Source of the DNA: Enterococcus_D entomosocium
Lineage (GTDB): Bacteria; Bacillota; Bacilli; Lactobacillales; Enterococcaceae
Strand: one strand, 5' to 3'
DNA length: 64,000 nucleotides
Assembly (NCBI RefSeq): GCF_030441895.1
Contig: NZ_JARJAS010000017.1
Part shown: one piece after another, positions 1-8,494 of the stretch
Layout: each line of letters starts with the position of its first letter
Position numbering within the stretch: the first letter of the stretch is position 1
The notes under the pieces: model-generated
Databases searched by the model: none
Seen by the model: only the letters and a program-made list of their open reading frames with translations
What the model was told of the DNA's origin: nothing
Position numbers and translations under genes: made by a program

Positions 1-94
1 ATTCATCAAACTGCGTAAACGTTAAGGTGATTTGCGAACCACCGTTGTTTTTTAAATAGTGAGTGATCGTATCGTACTTTTTGCGTCTACCCAA
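1..94 (-). CDS. DUF7662-like protein, N-terminal part only (runs off left edge)
   Basis: Only the first 31 codons are in the window. The start is TTG at 94, chosen because an AGGAGG ribosome binding site (103-108) lies 8 nt upstream. The visible peptide has a basic start (GRRKK), then KYDTITHYLKNN and an ITLTFTQFDE stretch. This is the pattern I associate with short DUF7662-type proteins (KYD-x-L-x-x-YL then ITLTF-x-x-IE), whose function is unknown. The gene is divergent from the YigZ gene. Identity rests on one short motif. Confidence 0.6.
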   Translation of the reverse strand, partial: MGRRKKYDTITHYLKNNGGSQITLTFTQFDE

Positions 95-148
95 AGCAAC
101 TGCCTCCTCTTTTTAGAGTCTATGTTCGTACCTGTTTCTTTCTTCTAT

Positions 149-177
149 TTGTAACTTTCCTTCCGATTGCCTATACT
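149..177 (+). promoter_or_regulatory. Sigma-A type promoter for the YigZ-family gene
   Basis: TTGTAA (149-154), a 17-bp spacer and TATACT (172-177) sit 22 bp before the GTG start codon, with AAAGGAGG between them. Confidence 0.6.
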
Positions 178-198
178 AGAAACATAAAGGAGGCGATC

Positions 199-846
199 GT
201 GCGCGTGACTTATCGAACGATTCGACAAGACGGAGAAACAGAAATAGAAATCAAAAAATCGCGTTTCCTCTGTTCATTAAAACGAATTCAATCAGAAGAC
301 GAAGCCAAAGCGTTTATTCAAGCCCTCAAGAAAGAGCATTGGAAGGCAAATCATCATTGCAGCGCCTATGTATTAGGTGAAAATCATGAGATCCAGCGCA
401 GCAGTGATGATGGTGAACCGAGCGGCACCGCTGGGGTACCGATTTTAGAAGTGTTAAAGAAAAACGAACTGATCAATGTGATCGCCGTTGTTACCCGCTA
501 CTTCGGTGGAACGAAACTGGGTGCTGGTGGATTGATTCGCGCTTATTCAAGTTCGGCCTCTGCTGGAATCAAAGAGATAGGAATCGTCGAGGGTATTTTG
601 CATCAAGAACTTGCCTTGACCATCGAGTATCCCCTTTTAGGCAAGCTCCAAAACTACTTAGAACTGCAGAATATCTATATAAAAGATATTGCTTATACGG
701 AGAAAATCGTTGTCACCTTAATGATTCCTGAAGCAGTACTTGCCGACCAAGAAGCCGCTCTGATCGATTTGCTACAAGGTCAAGTGCAATTGACCAGAGG
801 GACTACCGAATATGTAGAACGCTTGATCGAGCAGTCAACAGAGTAA
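199..846 (+). CDS. YigZ/IMPACT family protein
   Basis: This 215-residue protein matches the length and layout of the bacterial YigZ (UPF0029/IMPACT) family. The N-terminal half (about 1-125) carries the family signatures SRFLCSLKRI, HHCSAYVLG, SDDGEPSGTAG and TRYFGGTKLGAGGLIRAYS. The C-terminal part (about 140-205) fits the DUF1949 ferredoxin-like domain. IMPACT relatives in eukaryotes act on translation control through GCN1; the bacterial role is unsettled, with nucleic-acid or ribosome binding suspected. The GTG start is supported by AAAGGAGG 6 nt upstream and a good promoter at 149-177. The gene is monocistronic, followed by a terminator at 944-1016. Confidence 0.9.
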   Translation: MRVTYRTIRQDGETEIEIKKSRFLCSLKRIQSEDEAKAFIQALKKEHWKANHHCSAYVLGENHEIQRSSDDGEPSGTAGVPILEVLKKNELINVIAVVTRYFGGTKLGAGGLIRAYSSSASAGIKEIGIVEGILHQELALTIEYPLLGKLQNYLELQNIYIKDIAYTEKIVVTLMIPEAVLADQEAALIDLLQGQVQLTRGTTEYVERLIEQSTE

Positions 847-943
847 GCCAGCTTACTAAAGACCTTCCAGTGTGTGCTCTTTTCCTCAAGGAGGACGCTG
901 CCAAGTTTGCTACAACCAATGCAGGAAGCCCAAATATTTGAAA

Positions 944-1016
944 AGCCGAAACGGTCATGCAACCAGCGACGCTAAGCAACAGCAGATACGCTCGTAGGGT
1001 CCTTTCGGCTTTTTTG
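944..1016 (+). terminator. Long-loop Rho-independent terminator after the YigZ gene
   Basis: AGCCGAAA (944-951) pairs with TTTCGGCT (1003-1010), followed by six T. The about 50-nt loop is unusually long and may hold further structure. Confidence 0.55.
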
Positions 1017-1046
1017 GGCTTTTTGTTGCCAATTGAAATAGACAGG

Positions 1047-1754
1047 TTATTTTTCCATATAAAATTCAAAACGATTACCAACATATTGGGTGCGCACGTA
1101 TTCAAATGGTTGACCATCTTCAAATGAAGTGATTTGCCGCATACGTAAAATCGCATCGCCGCGTTTGATTTGTAAGTAATCAGCAATTTGCTCGGAAGCG
1201 ACCATAGCTGAGATCGTTTGCGAAGCGCCGCCAATTTTCCGCTGTCCTTTTTCTTCCAACACTTTATAGAGGGAAGAGATGATCTCCTCCTTGCTAAAGT
1301 CATGAATAAACTTTTCAGGGATACTCGCTACTTCAAAACAGATCGGCACATCATCCGCATACCGAATCCGCTCCATCCGTAAAATCGTTTCGTGACCTTC
1401 TAATTGCAGCTTTTCCATTTCACTGGAGCTAGGTGCAGTTAAGAAATAAGCGACCGCTTTGCTGGAAGGCTTACGACCAAGAGAATTCATAATTTCGGTA
1501 AAACTCGTCGTGCCCGTCATTTTCTCTTGTACTTTTTGGCGAGCCACATAAGTGCCGGAACCGATTTTACGCTCAAGAATCCCCTCATCTGCTAAGGTTT
1601 GGATCGCTTGTCGCAACGTCATGCGACTCACACCGAATTGTTTCGACAACTCGCGCTCTGAGGGCAGACGATCCCCGATTTTGTATGTATTGTTTTCAAT
1701 ATTGGCTTTAATTTGATCATGAATTTGGATATAAACAGGTAATTTTTCCACCAC
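1047..1754 (-). CDS. GntR-family regulator, HutC subfamily (UTRA domain)
   Basis: A 235-residue regulator with an N-terminal winged helix (about 5-75: LPSERELSKQFGVSRMTLRQ, then a GSGTYV wing) and a C-terminal UTRA effector domain (about 95-230). UTRA regulators sense sugar phosphates or small metabolites. The GTG start at 1754 has GGAGG 8 nt upstream. A GGTATATACC palindrome lies beside its own -10 box, which suggests autoregulation. No sugar gene is adjacent, so the regulon cannot be read from context. The alternative names NagR, TreR and similar are all possible; I do not assign one. Confidence 0.88.
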   Translation of the reverse strand: MVEKLPVYIQIHDQIKANIENNTYKIGDRLPSERELSKQFGVSRMTLRQAIQTLADEGILERKIGSGTYVARQKVQEKMTGTTSFTEIMNSLGRKPSSKAVAYFLTAPSSSEMEKLQLEGHETILRMERIRYADDVPICFEVASIPEKFIHDFSKEEIISSLYKVLEEKGQRKIGGASQTISAMVASEQIADYLQIKRGDAILRMRQITSFEDGQPFEYVRTQYVGNRFEFYMEK

Positions 1755-1778
1755 TACACATTCCTCCGTTCCCCTCCT

Positions 1779-1798
1779 ATTATAACTGGTATATACCT
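1779..1798 (-). promoter_or_regulatory. -10 box and palindromic operator of the GntR gene
   Basis: Reading the minus strand, TATAAT (1779-1784) is immediately preceded by the perfect palindrome GGTATATACC (1788-1797). Sites of the form TGGTATATACCA are typical of UTRA-type GntR regulators. Confidence 0.55.
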
Positions 1799-1815
1799 AA
1801 ATAGCTAATAAAAAA

Positions 1816-1918
1816 AGCAAAAACTGCTCTGTTTTTCTCAATTTGTGCGAATTCTTTCCCTATTTTATAGGAAGAAGAAAGAAGTTATCACAAAATGTCC
1901 AAACAAGAGCAGTCGCTT
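1816..1918 (-). terminator. Very long multi-segment hairpin, likely terminator of the activase gene
   Basis: Three stacked inverted repeats: 1823-1834 with 1901-1913 (ACTGCTCTGTTT/AAACAAGAGCAGT, one bulge), 1839-1847 with 1889-1897, and 1852-1863 with 1867-1879. On the minus strand the structure ends in GC followed by a run of T (1811-1817), consistent with intrinsic termination. The stem is far longer than a normal terminator. Confidence 0.55.
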
Positions 1919-1953
1919 TTCTTTTAAATTGGTTCGGTCGCTGGCTTGAGAAT

Positions 1954-4900
1954 TTATTCAGCCAACGCTTTATTGGCAGTGGCCATCAACAAGCGGATAC
2001 GATTCAATTGATTGACGATTGAGACACCTGGATCATAATCAATGGCCGCAATGTTCGCCTGCGGGTATTGACGACGTAATTCTTTCATAACACCTTTTCC
2101 TACCACATGATTGGGCAGACAGCCAAATGGTTGCAGACAAATGATATTGTTGACATTATTTTCCAATAGATCAATCATCTCACCGGTCAAGAACCAGCCT
2201 TCTCCCGTATGATTACCAATGGAAACAATCTCGCTCGCTTGCTCCGCAAGCTGATGGATCGAATGGATACCATCAAAACGCGTTGACGCCCTCAGTGCTT
2301 TATCCATCGGTTTTTGGAGCCTTTCAATCGCCATGATTGCAAAATCAGCGATCATTTTACTTTTCTTCGCCATCCCCAAATGCTTGTAGCGCCAAATCTG
2401 ATTGTAGAGGGAATAATTCATGAAGCCGACAATATCCGGTACGACCGCTTCCGCTCCTTCTGCTTCTAACAGGCGAACGACATCGTTATTAGCTGTCGGT
2501 GAATATTTCACTAAAATCTCTCCCACGACTCCGACACGCGGCTTCTTGATATCTGTTAGGGGCACTTGATCAAAGGCTTGAATGATTTTTTTCATATTGC
2601 GATTAAACAGACTGAAGGAGCCATTACGAACGTTTTTGGCAATTTTTTCCAGCCATTCTTGATGGAGCCGATCGACAGCCCCTGCTTCTTGCTCATACGG
2701 ACGGGTGCGATAAACGACCCGTTCAAAGAGATCTCCGTATAAAAATGCCACCGCCAAACGCTTCATCATCGGTAAGGTAAAGCGAAAGCCCGGATTTGAT
2801 TCAACCCCGGTGTTGCCCATCGAAATAGATACCACCGGCACTTGTGGGAATCCTGCATCGTTCAGTGCTTTACGTAACAAAGGAATATAGTTTGTTGCAC
2901 GACACCCGCCGCCCGTCTGGGTCATCAAAACACTGGTATTTTCAACATCATATTTTCCGCTTTGCAATGCTTCTACTAGCTGTCCAATGGAAATGATCGC
3001 CGGATAACACGCATCATTATTGACAAAGCGTAAACCGACATTAACCGCCTCACGATCTTCACTAGGTAGACAGACCACTTGATACCCAGAAGCTTGCAAA
3101 GCAACATCGACTAACCCGCTTTGATGGATGGGACTCAACATCGGCAATAAGAGCGTGTGCTGCTTGCGCATCTCTTTGGTAAAAATGATCTTTGCCGGTT
3201 CCTCGTATTGCTTTTTAGGTGCAAAGTGCTGTTTGTCCCGTTCGTTGACTGCTGCTTTCAAGGAACGCAACCGAATCCGAATTGCCCCAAGGTTCGCTCC
3301 CTCATCGATTTTCAACACCGTATATAACTTCCCATACTGCGCCATAATCTCTTCGACTTGATCAGTAGTGACTGCGTCGATCCCGCAACCGAATGAGTTT
3401 AATTGAACCAGTTCTAATTGTTTGTTTTTCGCGACCACTCGAGCTGCCGCATACAATCGCGAATGATAGACCCATTGATCCACAACCCTCAGATCGCCGA
3501 CATTTGCTAAATGAGCAATACTGTCCTCAGTCAATACATGGAAGCCTTCTTGGGTAATGACTTCTGCAATCCCATGGTTGATTTCAGGATCCAAATGATA
3601 TGGTCTTCCAGATAAAACGATCCCTTTTTGATTGGTCGTCATCAGCATACGTAGCGTTTCTTCTCCCCGTTGCGCAATATCTGTCTTGAACTGATCCAGC
3701 TCCTCGAAACCGCTGCGTAGGGCTTGGGCAATTTCTTCTTCTACAAAACCAAAATCTTGAAAAGTACTCGTTAAAGTTTTGACCATTGAGGCTTCATCCG
3801 CCAAATTCAAAAACGGACAGCGGTAGTCAACCGCCCCTTCACGAATCGCATCGACGTTATTACGAATCACTTCTGGATAGCTTTGCACAATTGGACAGTT
3901 AAAATGATTCTCAGCGGCAGTGTTCTCTAGTCGCTCAAAAATAACACCTGGATAAAAAATCAACGGTACGTTTTGATCAATCAGTGCTTGGATGTGTCCA
4001 TGGGCTAGTTTGGCTGGGTAACAAACCGTATCACTAGGAATCGTTTCAATCCCTTGCTCATATAGTTCTTTGTTGGAACGTGGCGACAAGGTTACTCGAA
4101 ACCCTAACTTGGTGAAAAAGGTATGCCAAAGCGGATAATTTTCATAAAGATTCAATACTCTTGGCAGGCCGATTTCGCCATGGACGGCCTCTTTTTTACG
4201 TAAGGAACGGTACTTAAACAAGCGGCGATATTTTTCATCCACAAGATTGATTTTGCGGTCTTCTTTCTTGATTTTGATTCGCGCACCACGTTCGCAGCGA
4301 TTCCCGGTAATAAATTTTCGGCCGTCAGAAAAGAGGGTCACCGTCAACAAGCAATTGTTTTCGCATAGACCGCAATTCGTAAATTCTTTTTCTGCTTGGA
4401 AATCGGCCATTTCTGCTGGAGACAACAACGTACTAACATCGTCAAGGGCTGCTTCTTCTAAAGCGATCAAGGCGGCACCATATGCCCCCATCAAACCGGC
4501 GATCGATGGTCGAACGACTTCACGACCGCTGATCAATTCAAAAGCGCGCAGAACCGCTTCGTTATAGAAAGTCCCTCCTTGGCAGACGATTTTCTCGCCG
4601 AGGTCTTCAGGTCGCCGAACCTTGATAACTTTATAGATAGCATTTTTTATGACCGAGTAAGACAAGCCGGCTGAAATGTCGCCAACAGAAGCCCCTTCTT
4701 TTTGGACCTGTTTCACTTTTGAGTTCATAAAGACGGTACAACGCGAACCAAGGTCAACCGGTGCTTGGGCTTTTGTAGCTGCCAACGCAAATTCTTTGAC
4801 ATCCTGATTCATAGATTTGGCAAAAGTCTCAATGAAGGAGCCGCATCCTGAGGAACAGGCTTCATTCAATTGAATCGAAGATAACGCGCCATCTTTAACC

Positions 4901-6180
4901 GTCATCGCCTTCATGTCTTGTCCACCGATATCTAGGATAAAATCAACCCCCGGCTGGAAATGTTCGGCAGCTTTGTAATGGGCCATCGTTTCCACTTCAC
5001 CGATATCGACTTTCAGTGCATGTTTGATCAAATGCTCGCCATAACCTGTGATCGTTGACTTTGCGATGTAAACGTCAGAAGGCATCTGACGATAAAGCTC
5101 TTGTAAAACCGCCATCGTTGTCGCTAACGGTTCACCTTCATTATTGCCATAGAAAGAAAACAATAATTCCCCTGCATCATTGATCAAAACCACTTTCGTT
5201 GTGGTTGATCCTGCATCGATGCCTAGATAAGCAGCGCCTGTATGCTCAGACAACGCTTTTTCTGCAGCAACCGCTTGAGCATGGCGAGCACGAAAAGCAG
5301 TCAATTCCACCTCGTCTTTAAACAATGGGGCTAATGTATCAGTTGGCGCGAGTTTGCCATCTTCTCCGTTGGCTAAGCGGGCTAATAGCACGGAAAGCTG
5401 TTGCTCTTCTTCTGCATACAGTGCGGCCCCCATCGCTACAAACAGTTCTGGGTTCTCGGGAAAAATGATGTCTGCTTCTTGCAGGCTCAACGTATCGATA
5501 AACCGTTGACGCAATTCCGACATAAACGTCAACGGTCCACCTAGAAAGGCTACCTTGCCTTTGATTTTACGACCAGCAGCCAAGCCAGCAATCGTTTGAT
5601 TGACCACCGCTTGAAAAATACTCGCCGCAATGTCTGCTTTTGCTGCTCCTTCATTGATCAGCGGCTGCACATCGGTTTTGGCAAAGACGCCACAGCGCGA
5701 TGCGATCGGATAAAGGGTTTGATAATCTTTGGCTAGTTCATTGACCCCATTGGCATCGGTTTTCAATAAAACTGCCATCTGATCAATAAACGCACCCGTT
5801 CCACCGGCACAACTGCCGTTCATTCGCTGCTCCAATGCCCCTTCAAAAAAGGTGATCTTCGCATCTTCGCCGCCTAACTCGATGGCCACATCGGTTTCGG
5901 GAATCACTGTCTCAACTGTTTTGGTACAAGCGATGACCTCTTGGACAAATGGGATCCGCAAAACTTCCGCCAGACCCATCCCACCTGATCCGGTAATCGC
6001 CAGCGCAAGCGGCTGATCTTCGATCACTTCTTGCGCTTCTCTAATGATTTTTTCCGCTGCTTTCTGGATATCTGCATAGTGCCGTTCATATCTTGAAAAA
6101 CACGTTTGATTGCCTTCATCTAACAGAACCATCTTGACTGTTGTCGACCCGACATCGATGCCCGCTTTATATTTTTTCAT
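1954..6180 (-). CDS. 2-hydroxyacyl-CoA dehydratase activase-like fusion protein (two ASKHA ATPase domains plus DUF2229 and Fe-S region)
   Basis: A 1408-residue cytoplasmic protein. Domain 1 (about 5-260) and domain 2 (about 325-585) are both BadF/HgdC-type ASKHA ATPases, each with phosphate-loop signatures (GIDVGSTTVKMVLLDEG; GIDAGSTTTKVVLINDAG) and a cluster-binding cysteine patch (SCAGGTGAF; CSSGCGSF). A cysteine-rich segment (NCGLCENNC then NRC, about 610-645) leads into DUF2229. The C-terminal third resembles the dehydratase/DCCP-like component. Family knowledge: such activases use ATP to drive low-potential electron transfer to a partner Fe-S enzyme. Here activase and possible acceptor are one chain. 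The true start is the ATG at 6180 with GGAGG 8 nt upstream; a longer frame exists but lacks a site. It is divergent from a TetR regulator. The substrate is unknown. Confidence 0.85.
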   Translation of the reverse strand: MKKYKAGIDVGSTTVKMVLLDEGNQTCFSRYERHYADIQKAAEKIIREAQEVIEDQPLALAITGSGGMGLAEVLRIPFVQEVIACTKTVETVIPETDVAIELGGEDAKITFFEGALEQRMNGSCAGGTGAFIDQMAVLLKTDANGVNELAKDYQTLYPIASRCGVFAKTDVQPLINEGAAKADIAASIFQAVVNQTIAGLAAGRKIKGKVAFLGGPLTFMSELRQRFIDTLSLQEADIIFPENPELFVAMGAALYAEEEQQLSVLLARLANGEDGKLAPTDTLAPLFKDEVELTAFRARHAQAVAAEKALSEHTGAAYLGIDAGSTTTKVVLINDAGELLFSFYGNNEGEPLATTMAVLQELYRQMPSDVYIAKSTITGYGEHLIKHALKVDIGEVETMAHYKAAEHFQPGVDFILDIGGQDMKAMTVKDGALSSIQLNEACSSGCGSFIETFAKSMNQDVKEFALAATKAQAPVDLGSRCTVFMNSKVKQVQKEGASVGDISAGLSYSVIKNAIYKVIKVRRPEDLGEKIVCQGGTFYNEAVLRAFELISGREVVRPSIAGLMGAYGAALIALEEAALDDVSTLLSPAEMADFQAEKEFTNCGLCENNCLLTVTLFSDGRKFITGNRCERGARIKIKKEDRKINLVDEKYRRLFKYRSLRKKEAVHGEIGLPRVLNLYENYPLWHTFFTKLGFRVTLSPRSNKELYEQGIETIPSDTVCYPAKLAHGHIQALIDQNVPLIFYPGVIFERLENTAAENHFNCPIVQSYPEVIRNNVDAIREGAVDYRCPFLNLADEASMVKTLTSTFQDFGFVEEEIAQALRSGFEELDQFKTDIAQRGEETLRMLMTTNQKGIVLSGRPYHLDPEINHGIAEVITQEGFHVLTEDSIAHLANVGDLRVVDQWVYHSRLYAAARVVAKNKQLELVQLNSFGCGIDAVTTDQVEEIMAQYGKLYTVLKIDEGANLGAIRIRLRSLKAAVNERDKQHFAPKKQYEEPAKIIFTKEMRKQHTLLLPMLSPIHQSGLVDVALQASGYQVVCLPSEDREAVNVGLRFVNNDACYPAIISIGQLVEALQSGKYDVENTSVLMTQTGGGCRATNYIPLLRKALNDAGFPQVPVVSISMGNTGVESNPGFRFTLPMMKRLAVAFLYGDLFERVVYRTRPYEQEAGAVDRLHQEWLEKIAKNVRNGSFSLFNRNMKKIIQAFDQVPLTDIKKPRVGVVGEILVKYSPTANNDVVRLLEAEGAEAVVPDIVGFMNYSLYNQIWRYKHLGMAKKSKMIADFAIMAIERLQKPMDKALRASTRFDGIHSIHQLAEQASEIVSIGNHTGEGWFLTGEMIDLLENNVNNIICLQPFGCLPNHVVGKGVMKELRRQYPQANIAAIDYDPGVSIVNQLNRIRLLMATANKALAE

Positions 6181-6205
6181 TTGTTGCCTCCATCTAAACA
6201 ACACT

Positions 6206-6334
6206 TTGTTGATTATCTAACAAGCCGTTTGTTATAATACTTATGTTCATTGTAATTCTTTTAATTGATAATTCAACAAACAATTCTAAGGAAGGTGTGG
6301 GATAAACAACAATTACCCGTTTTTTGTTGTTTAT
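6206..6334. promoter_or_regulatory. Divergent control region between activase and TetR genes, with several dyads
   Basis: A plus-strand promoter is visible (TTGATT 6209-6214, 18 bp, TATAAT 6233-6238). TTGTTGATTATCTAACAA (6206-6223) is itself dyad-like and is mirrored by GATAATTCAACAA (6267-6279). A perfect 11-bp inverted repeat, ATAAACAACAA (6302-6312) and TTGTTGTTTAT (6324-6334), sits in the tetR leader. These are the best operator candidates for the TetR protein; the last could also form an RNA hairpin near the ribosome binding site. Confidence 0.5.
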
Positions 6335-6354
6335 TTTGAAAGGAAATTCACAAT

Positions 6355-6960
6355 ATGAAAAAATTGGATTTACGTGTCAAACGAACCAATAAGTACATTA
6401 TTGAAGCTTTTATCCGCTTAGTGGAAGAAAAAGGCTTCGAGCAAGTGACTGTCCAAAATATCGCCGATGAAGCCATGATCAACCGTGCAACCTTTTATGC
6501 CCATTACAAAGACAAACAAGACTTGTATGAAAAGATATTTGACTTGGCTGTCGAATCATTTACCGCGATTCTTGATTTTGAAGATTTTGTTCAAGGCAAT
6601 CGCATCAAAATCCGCAAAATCGAAGCGGCCATGACCGAACTTTTTTTACACATTCAAAACAATCGTTCCTTTTATTTGACGATCATGGATGCCTCTGCCA
6701 TTGAGATCATCCGTAAAAAGTTGGGCCTGATTTTGACTGAACGTTACCAAGAGATCTTTTCAACGTTGAGAATCACCGAAGGAGACATTGAAGTGCCCTT
6801 AGACTTCATCATTGACTATATGACCTCGATATTTGTTGGTACCTTGCATTGGTGGCTAACGGCAGAAACAACGATGACACCCGACCATCTAGCAAAACTT
6901 GTCATCAAACTGGTGGCAAACGGCCACCTGACTGTCTTGGGGATTGAGATTGAGGAATAA
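6355..6960 (+). CDS. TetR/AcrR family transcriptional regulator
   Basis: A 201-residue protein with a classic TetR N-terminal helix-turn-helix (about 10-55: FIRLVEEKGFEQVTVQNIA, then INRATFYAHYKDKQDLYEK) and an all-helical C-terminal domain containing the TSIFVGTLHWWLT segment typical of the DhaS-like TetR_C group. AAAGGAAATTCACAAT precedes the ATG. It is transcribed away from the giant activase gene across a dyad-rich control region, so it probably controls that gene and itself. The inducer is unknown. It is followed immediately by a bidirectional terminator. Confidence 0.9.
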   Translation: MKKLDLRVKRTNKYIIEAFIRLVEEKGFEQVTVQNIADEAMINRATFYAHYKDKQDLYEKIFDLAVESFTAILDFEDFVQGNRIKIRKIEAAMTELFLHIQNNRSFYLTIMDASAIEIIRKKLGLILTERYQEIFSTLRITEGDIEVPLDFIIDYMTSIFVGTLHWWLTAETTMTPDHLAKLVIKLVANGHLTVLGIEIEE

Positions 6961-6964
6961 AAAA

Positions 6965-6996
6965 AAGAAGCTGCGAATGTGCAGTTTCTTTTTTAT
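6965..6996. terminator. Bidirectional terminator between convergent genes
   Basis: Stem 6965-6974 with 6981-6990 (AAGAAGCTGC/GCAGTTTCTT, one G-U pair), T-run on the plus side and A-run on the other, serving tetR and the convergent 55-residue gene. Confidence 0.75.
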
Positions 6997-7003
6997 TCCT
7001 CAA

Positions 7004-7171
7004 TTAGTGATTCTTTGAACGCCATTTGATCGTGTCTTTCGTCTTGCGCTGTTTCGTTACTTTGATTCCTTTTGGAGCCACACGAATCGCATAATCTTCC
7101 TTTTTCACCACATCATAGACATGCTCTGCAACTTCCGTTACTTTTTCTTTTAGATTCAATTTAAATTTCAT
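7004..7171 (-). CDS. Small basic protein of unknown function (55 aa)
   Basis: An open frame of 55 codons starting MKFKLNLKEKVTEVAEHVYD and ending in a lysine/arginine-rich tail (KVTKQRKTKDTIKWRSKNH). Support for translation is a GGAGAT ribosome binding site 8 nt before the ATG and a terminator directly after the stop codon. There are no membrane segments, cysteines or recognisable motif. The amphipathic helical N-terminus followed by a basic tail could suggest nucleic-acid or membrane-surface contact, but that is speculation. Confidence 0.6.
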   Translation of the reverse strand: MKFKLNLKEKVTEVAEHVYDVVKKEDYAIRVAPKGIKVTKQRKTKDTIKWRSKNH

Positions 7172-7276
7172 GTGTTTTCATCTCCCGAATGCTTTACTAA
7201 TAGCCTATCGCAAATAAAAAAAATCTTCAACTTATAGCCCTTCATAAAAAAGGATTTTTAGGGTTTTCGTTCCTCT

Positions 7277-7468
7277 TTATTGGACAAGCGATTTAGACGC
7301 AACCAATGCTTCGTAATGCTGAACTGTTTTTCTAGGTTTAGTAGAAAATTTGTTGAACAAACGGAACGATCCTTTCTTCTCCCCTTCACCGTTCCCCATT
7401 TCTGGCAATTCAGCATTATTGACATAGCTTTGGTTTGAAGGATGTTTGCAGAAACTTATCTTTTTCAT
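7277..7468 (-). CDS. Hypothetical protein (63 aa)
   Basis: Starts MKKISFCKHPSNQSYVNN and continues as a hydrophilic peptide with a GEGEKKGSFRLFNKFSTK segment and a helical end. The ATG at 7468 is preceded by GAGGAG at a short distance (3 nt); a TTG seven codons upstream is the alternative start. I recognise no family. It lies downstream of, and in the same direction as, the NusG domain II gene. Confidence 0.45.
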   Translation of the reverse strand: MKKISFCKHPSNQSYVNNAELPEMGNGEGEKKGSFRLFNKFSTKPRKTVQHYEALVASKSLVQ

Positions 7469-7628
7469 ATGCTCCTCGTTTCTTATCAAATGAGACTGAG
7501 TTTGATCGACAGATTGTCTCCAGTTAGACGCACTTATTTTCTATTTTCAATAAAAAAGTGTCAGTAGAAAATCCAACGATTTCCCACCAACACAAAATAG
7601 TGTAGTTTCCAACTACCACGAAGTTCGA

Positions 7629-8036
7629 TTAATAAATTAAATAGTCAGAAGCACCAGCTTGCTTGATCTCGATCACTAGCTTATGAGGCAGGCAAATGCT
7701 CGTCTGTCCATTGCGATAGATCCAGCTGGTTTTGACAGCAATTTGGTCCGGGCTATTGTCTTCACGCACTCGGATCGCACCATCTTTGATCTCGACGATA
7801 TTGTACTGACCTTCTGCTGGATAATACGTTTTTTCCATCGCATCGATTTCTTCCAAGTTGAAACGGTCAACTTCTTCCCCATTGATTCGCACGATCGCAT
7901 AACGATCCCCAGTATCACTTTGGGCTTGCGCTTCAAATAGAAAAAGCGGTAAAAAAGAGCCAACAACTAACAGAACAAACAATAGATAATCATAGGGCTT
8001 TAATAGTTTTAAAAATGGCTGGATCGTCTTTTTCAT
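7629..8036 (-). CDS. NusG domain II-containing membrane-anchored protein
   Basis: A 135-residue protein with one N-terminal membrane segment (about 13-38, YDYLLFVLLVVGSFLPLFLF) followed by an extracellular domain of the NusG domain II (KOW-neighbour) type: RYAIVRINGEEVDRFNLEE, then YNIVEIKDGAIRVREDNSPDQIAVKTSWI, and CLPHKLVIEI near the end. Proteins of this type usually sit beside FMN-binding or polyprenyl-diphosphate/ECF-like genes; that context is missing here. The start was set at the ATG with AAAGGCG 8 nt upstream rather than the upstream GTG. The biochemical role is unknown. Confidence 0.8.
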   Translation of the reverse strand: MKKTIQPFLKLLKPYDYLLFVLLVVGSFLPLFLFEAQAQSDTGDRYAIVRINGEEVDRFNLEEIDAMEKTYYPAEGQYNIVEIKDGAIRVREDNSPDQIAVKTSWIYRNGQTSICLPHKLVIEIKQAGASDYLIY

Positions 8037-8061
8037 CACATGTACGCCTTTCACTGTTCAT

Positions 8062-8457
8062 TCACTGTTCCTTTTTAGAAGGTAATCGCTCTTCGAAAAA
8101 AGCAGTTAGATCAATGATCTCTTCCTCTGTGAAGGTTTCTTGCTCCCATTGGTCAAGAATTTGTTCTTGCAAAGCCAAATCCATTTCCCAAAAATGATCG
8201 CTCTTCTTGAAATGCTTTGGGTCAAAGGAACGAAACACGGGGTAGATCATCAAAAATTCTTCAAAGGTAAGATCCCAGTCCTCAGTATAATCTTTAACGA
8301 CCCCTTCTGACAAGGCTTTTTCCGTTGGATCGCCATTTTCTTTGATTAAACCAGCTTCGTAAAAATGGCGATAGATGGCCTCTTTGGTGATCTCTGGATG
8401 AAATTTTTTACTGTGACGATAGGCTTCTTCAATCAATGACGGATAGATGATCTCCAT
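8062..8457 (-). CDS. Conserved-looking hypothetical acidic protein (131 aa)
   Basis: A soluble, acidic, mainly helical protein (MEIIYPSLIEEAYRHSKKFH, then EDWDLTFEEFLMIYPVFRSFD). It has a strong AGGGGG ribosome binding site immediately upstream. It begins 37 bp after the stop of the L32 gene with no convincing terminator in between, and is followed 25 bp later by the NusG domain II gene. It may therefore be co-transcribed with the zinc-independent ribosomal proteins. I recognise no catalytic motif. Confidence 0.65.
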   Translation of the reverse strand: MEIIYPSLIEEAYRHSKKFHPEITKEAIYRHFYEAGLIKENGDPTEKALSEGVVKDYTEDWDLTFEEFLMIYPVFRSFDPKHFKKSDHFWEMDLALQEQILDQWEQETFTEEEIIDLTAFFEERLPSKKEQ

Positions 8458-8494
8458 TTTCCCCCTGCTTTCTGGACGGCGTCATAAGACGGCG

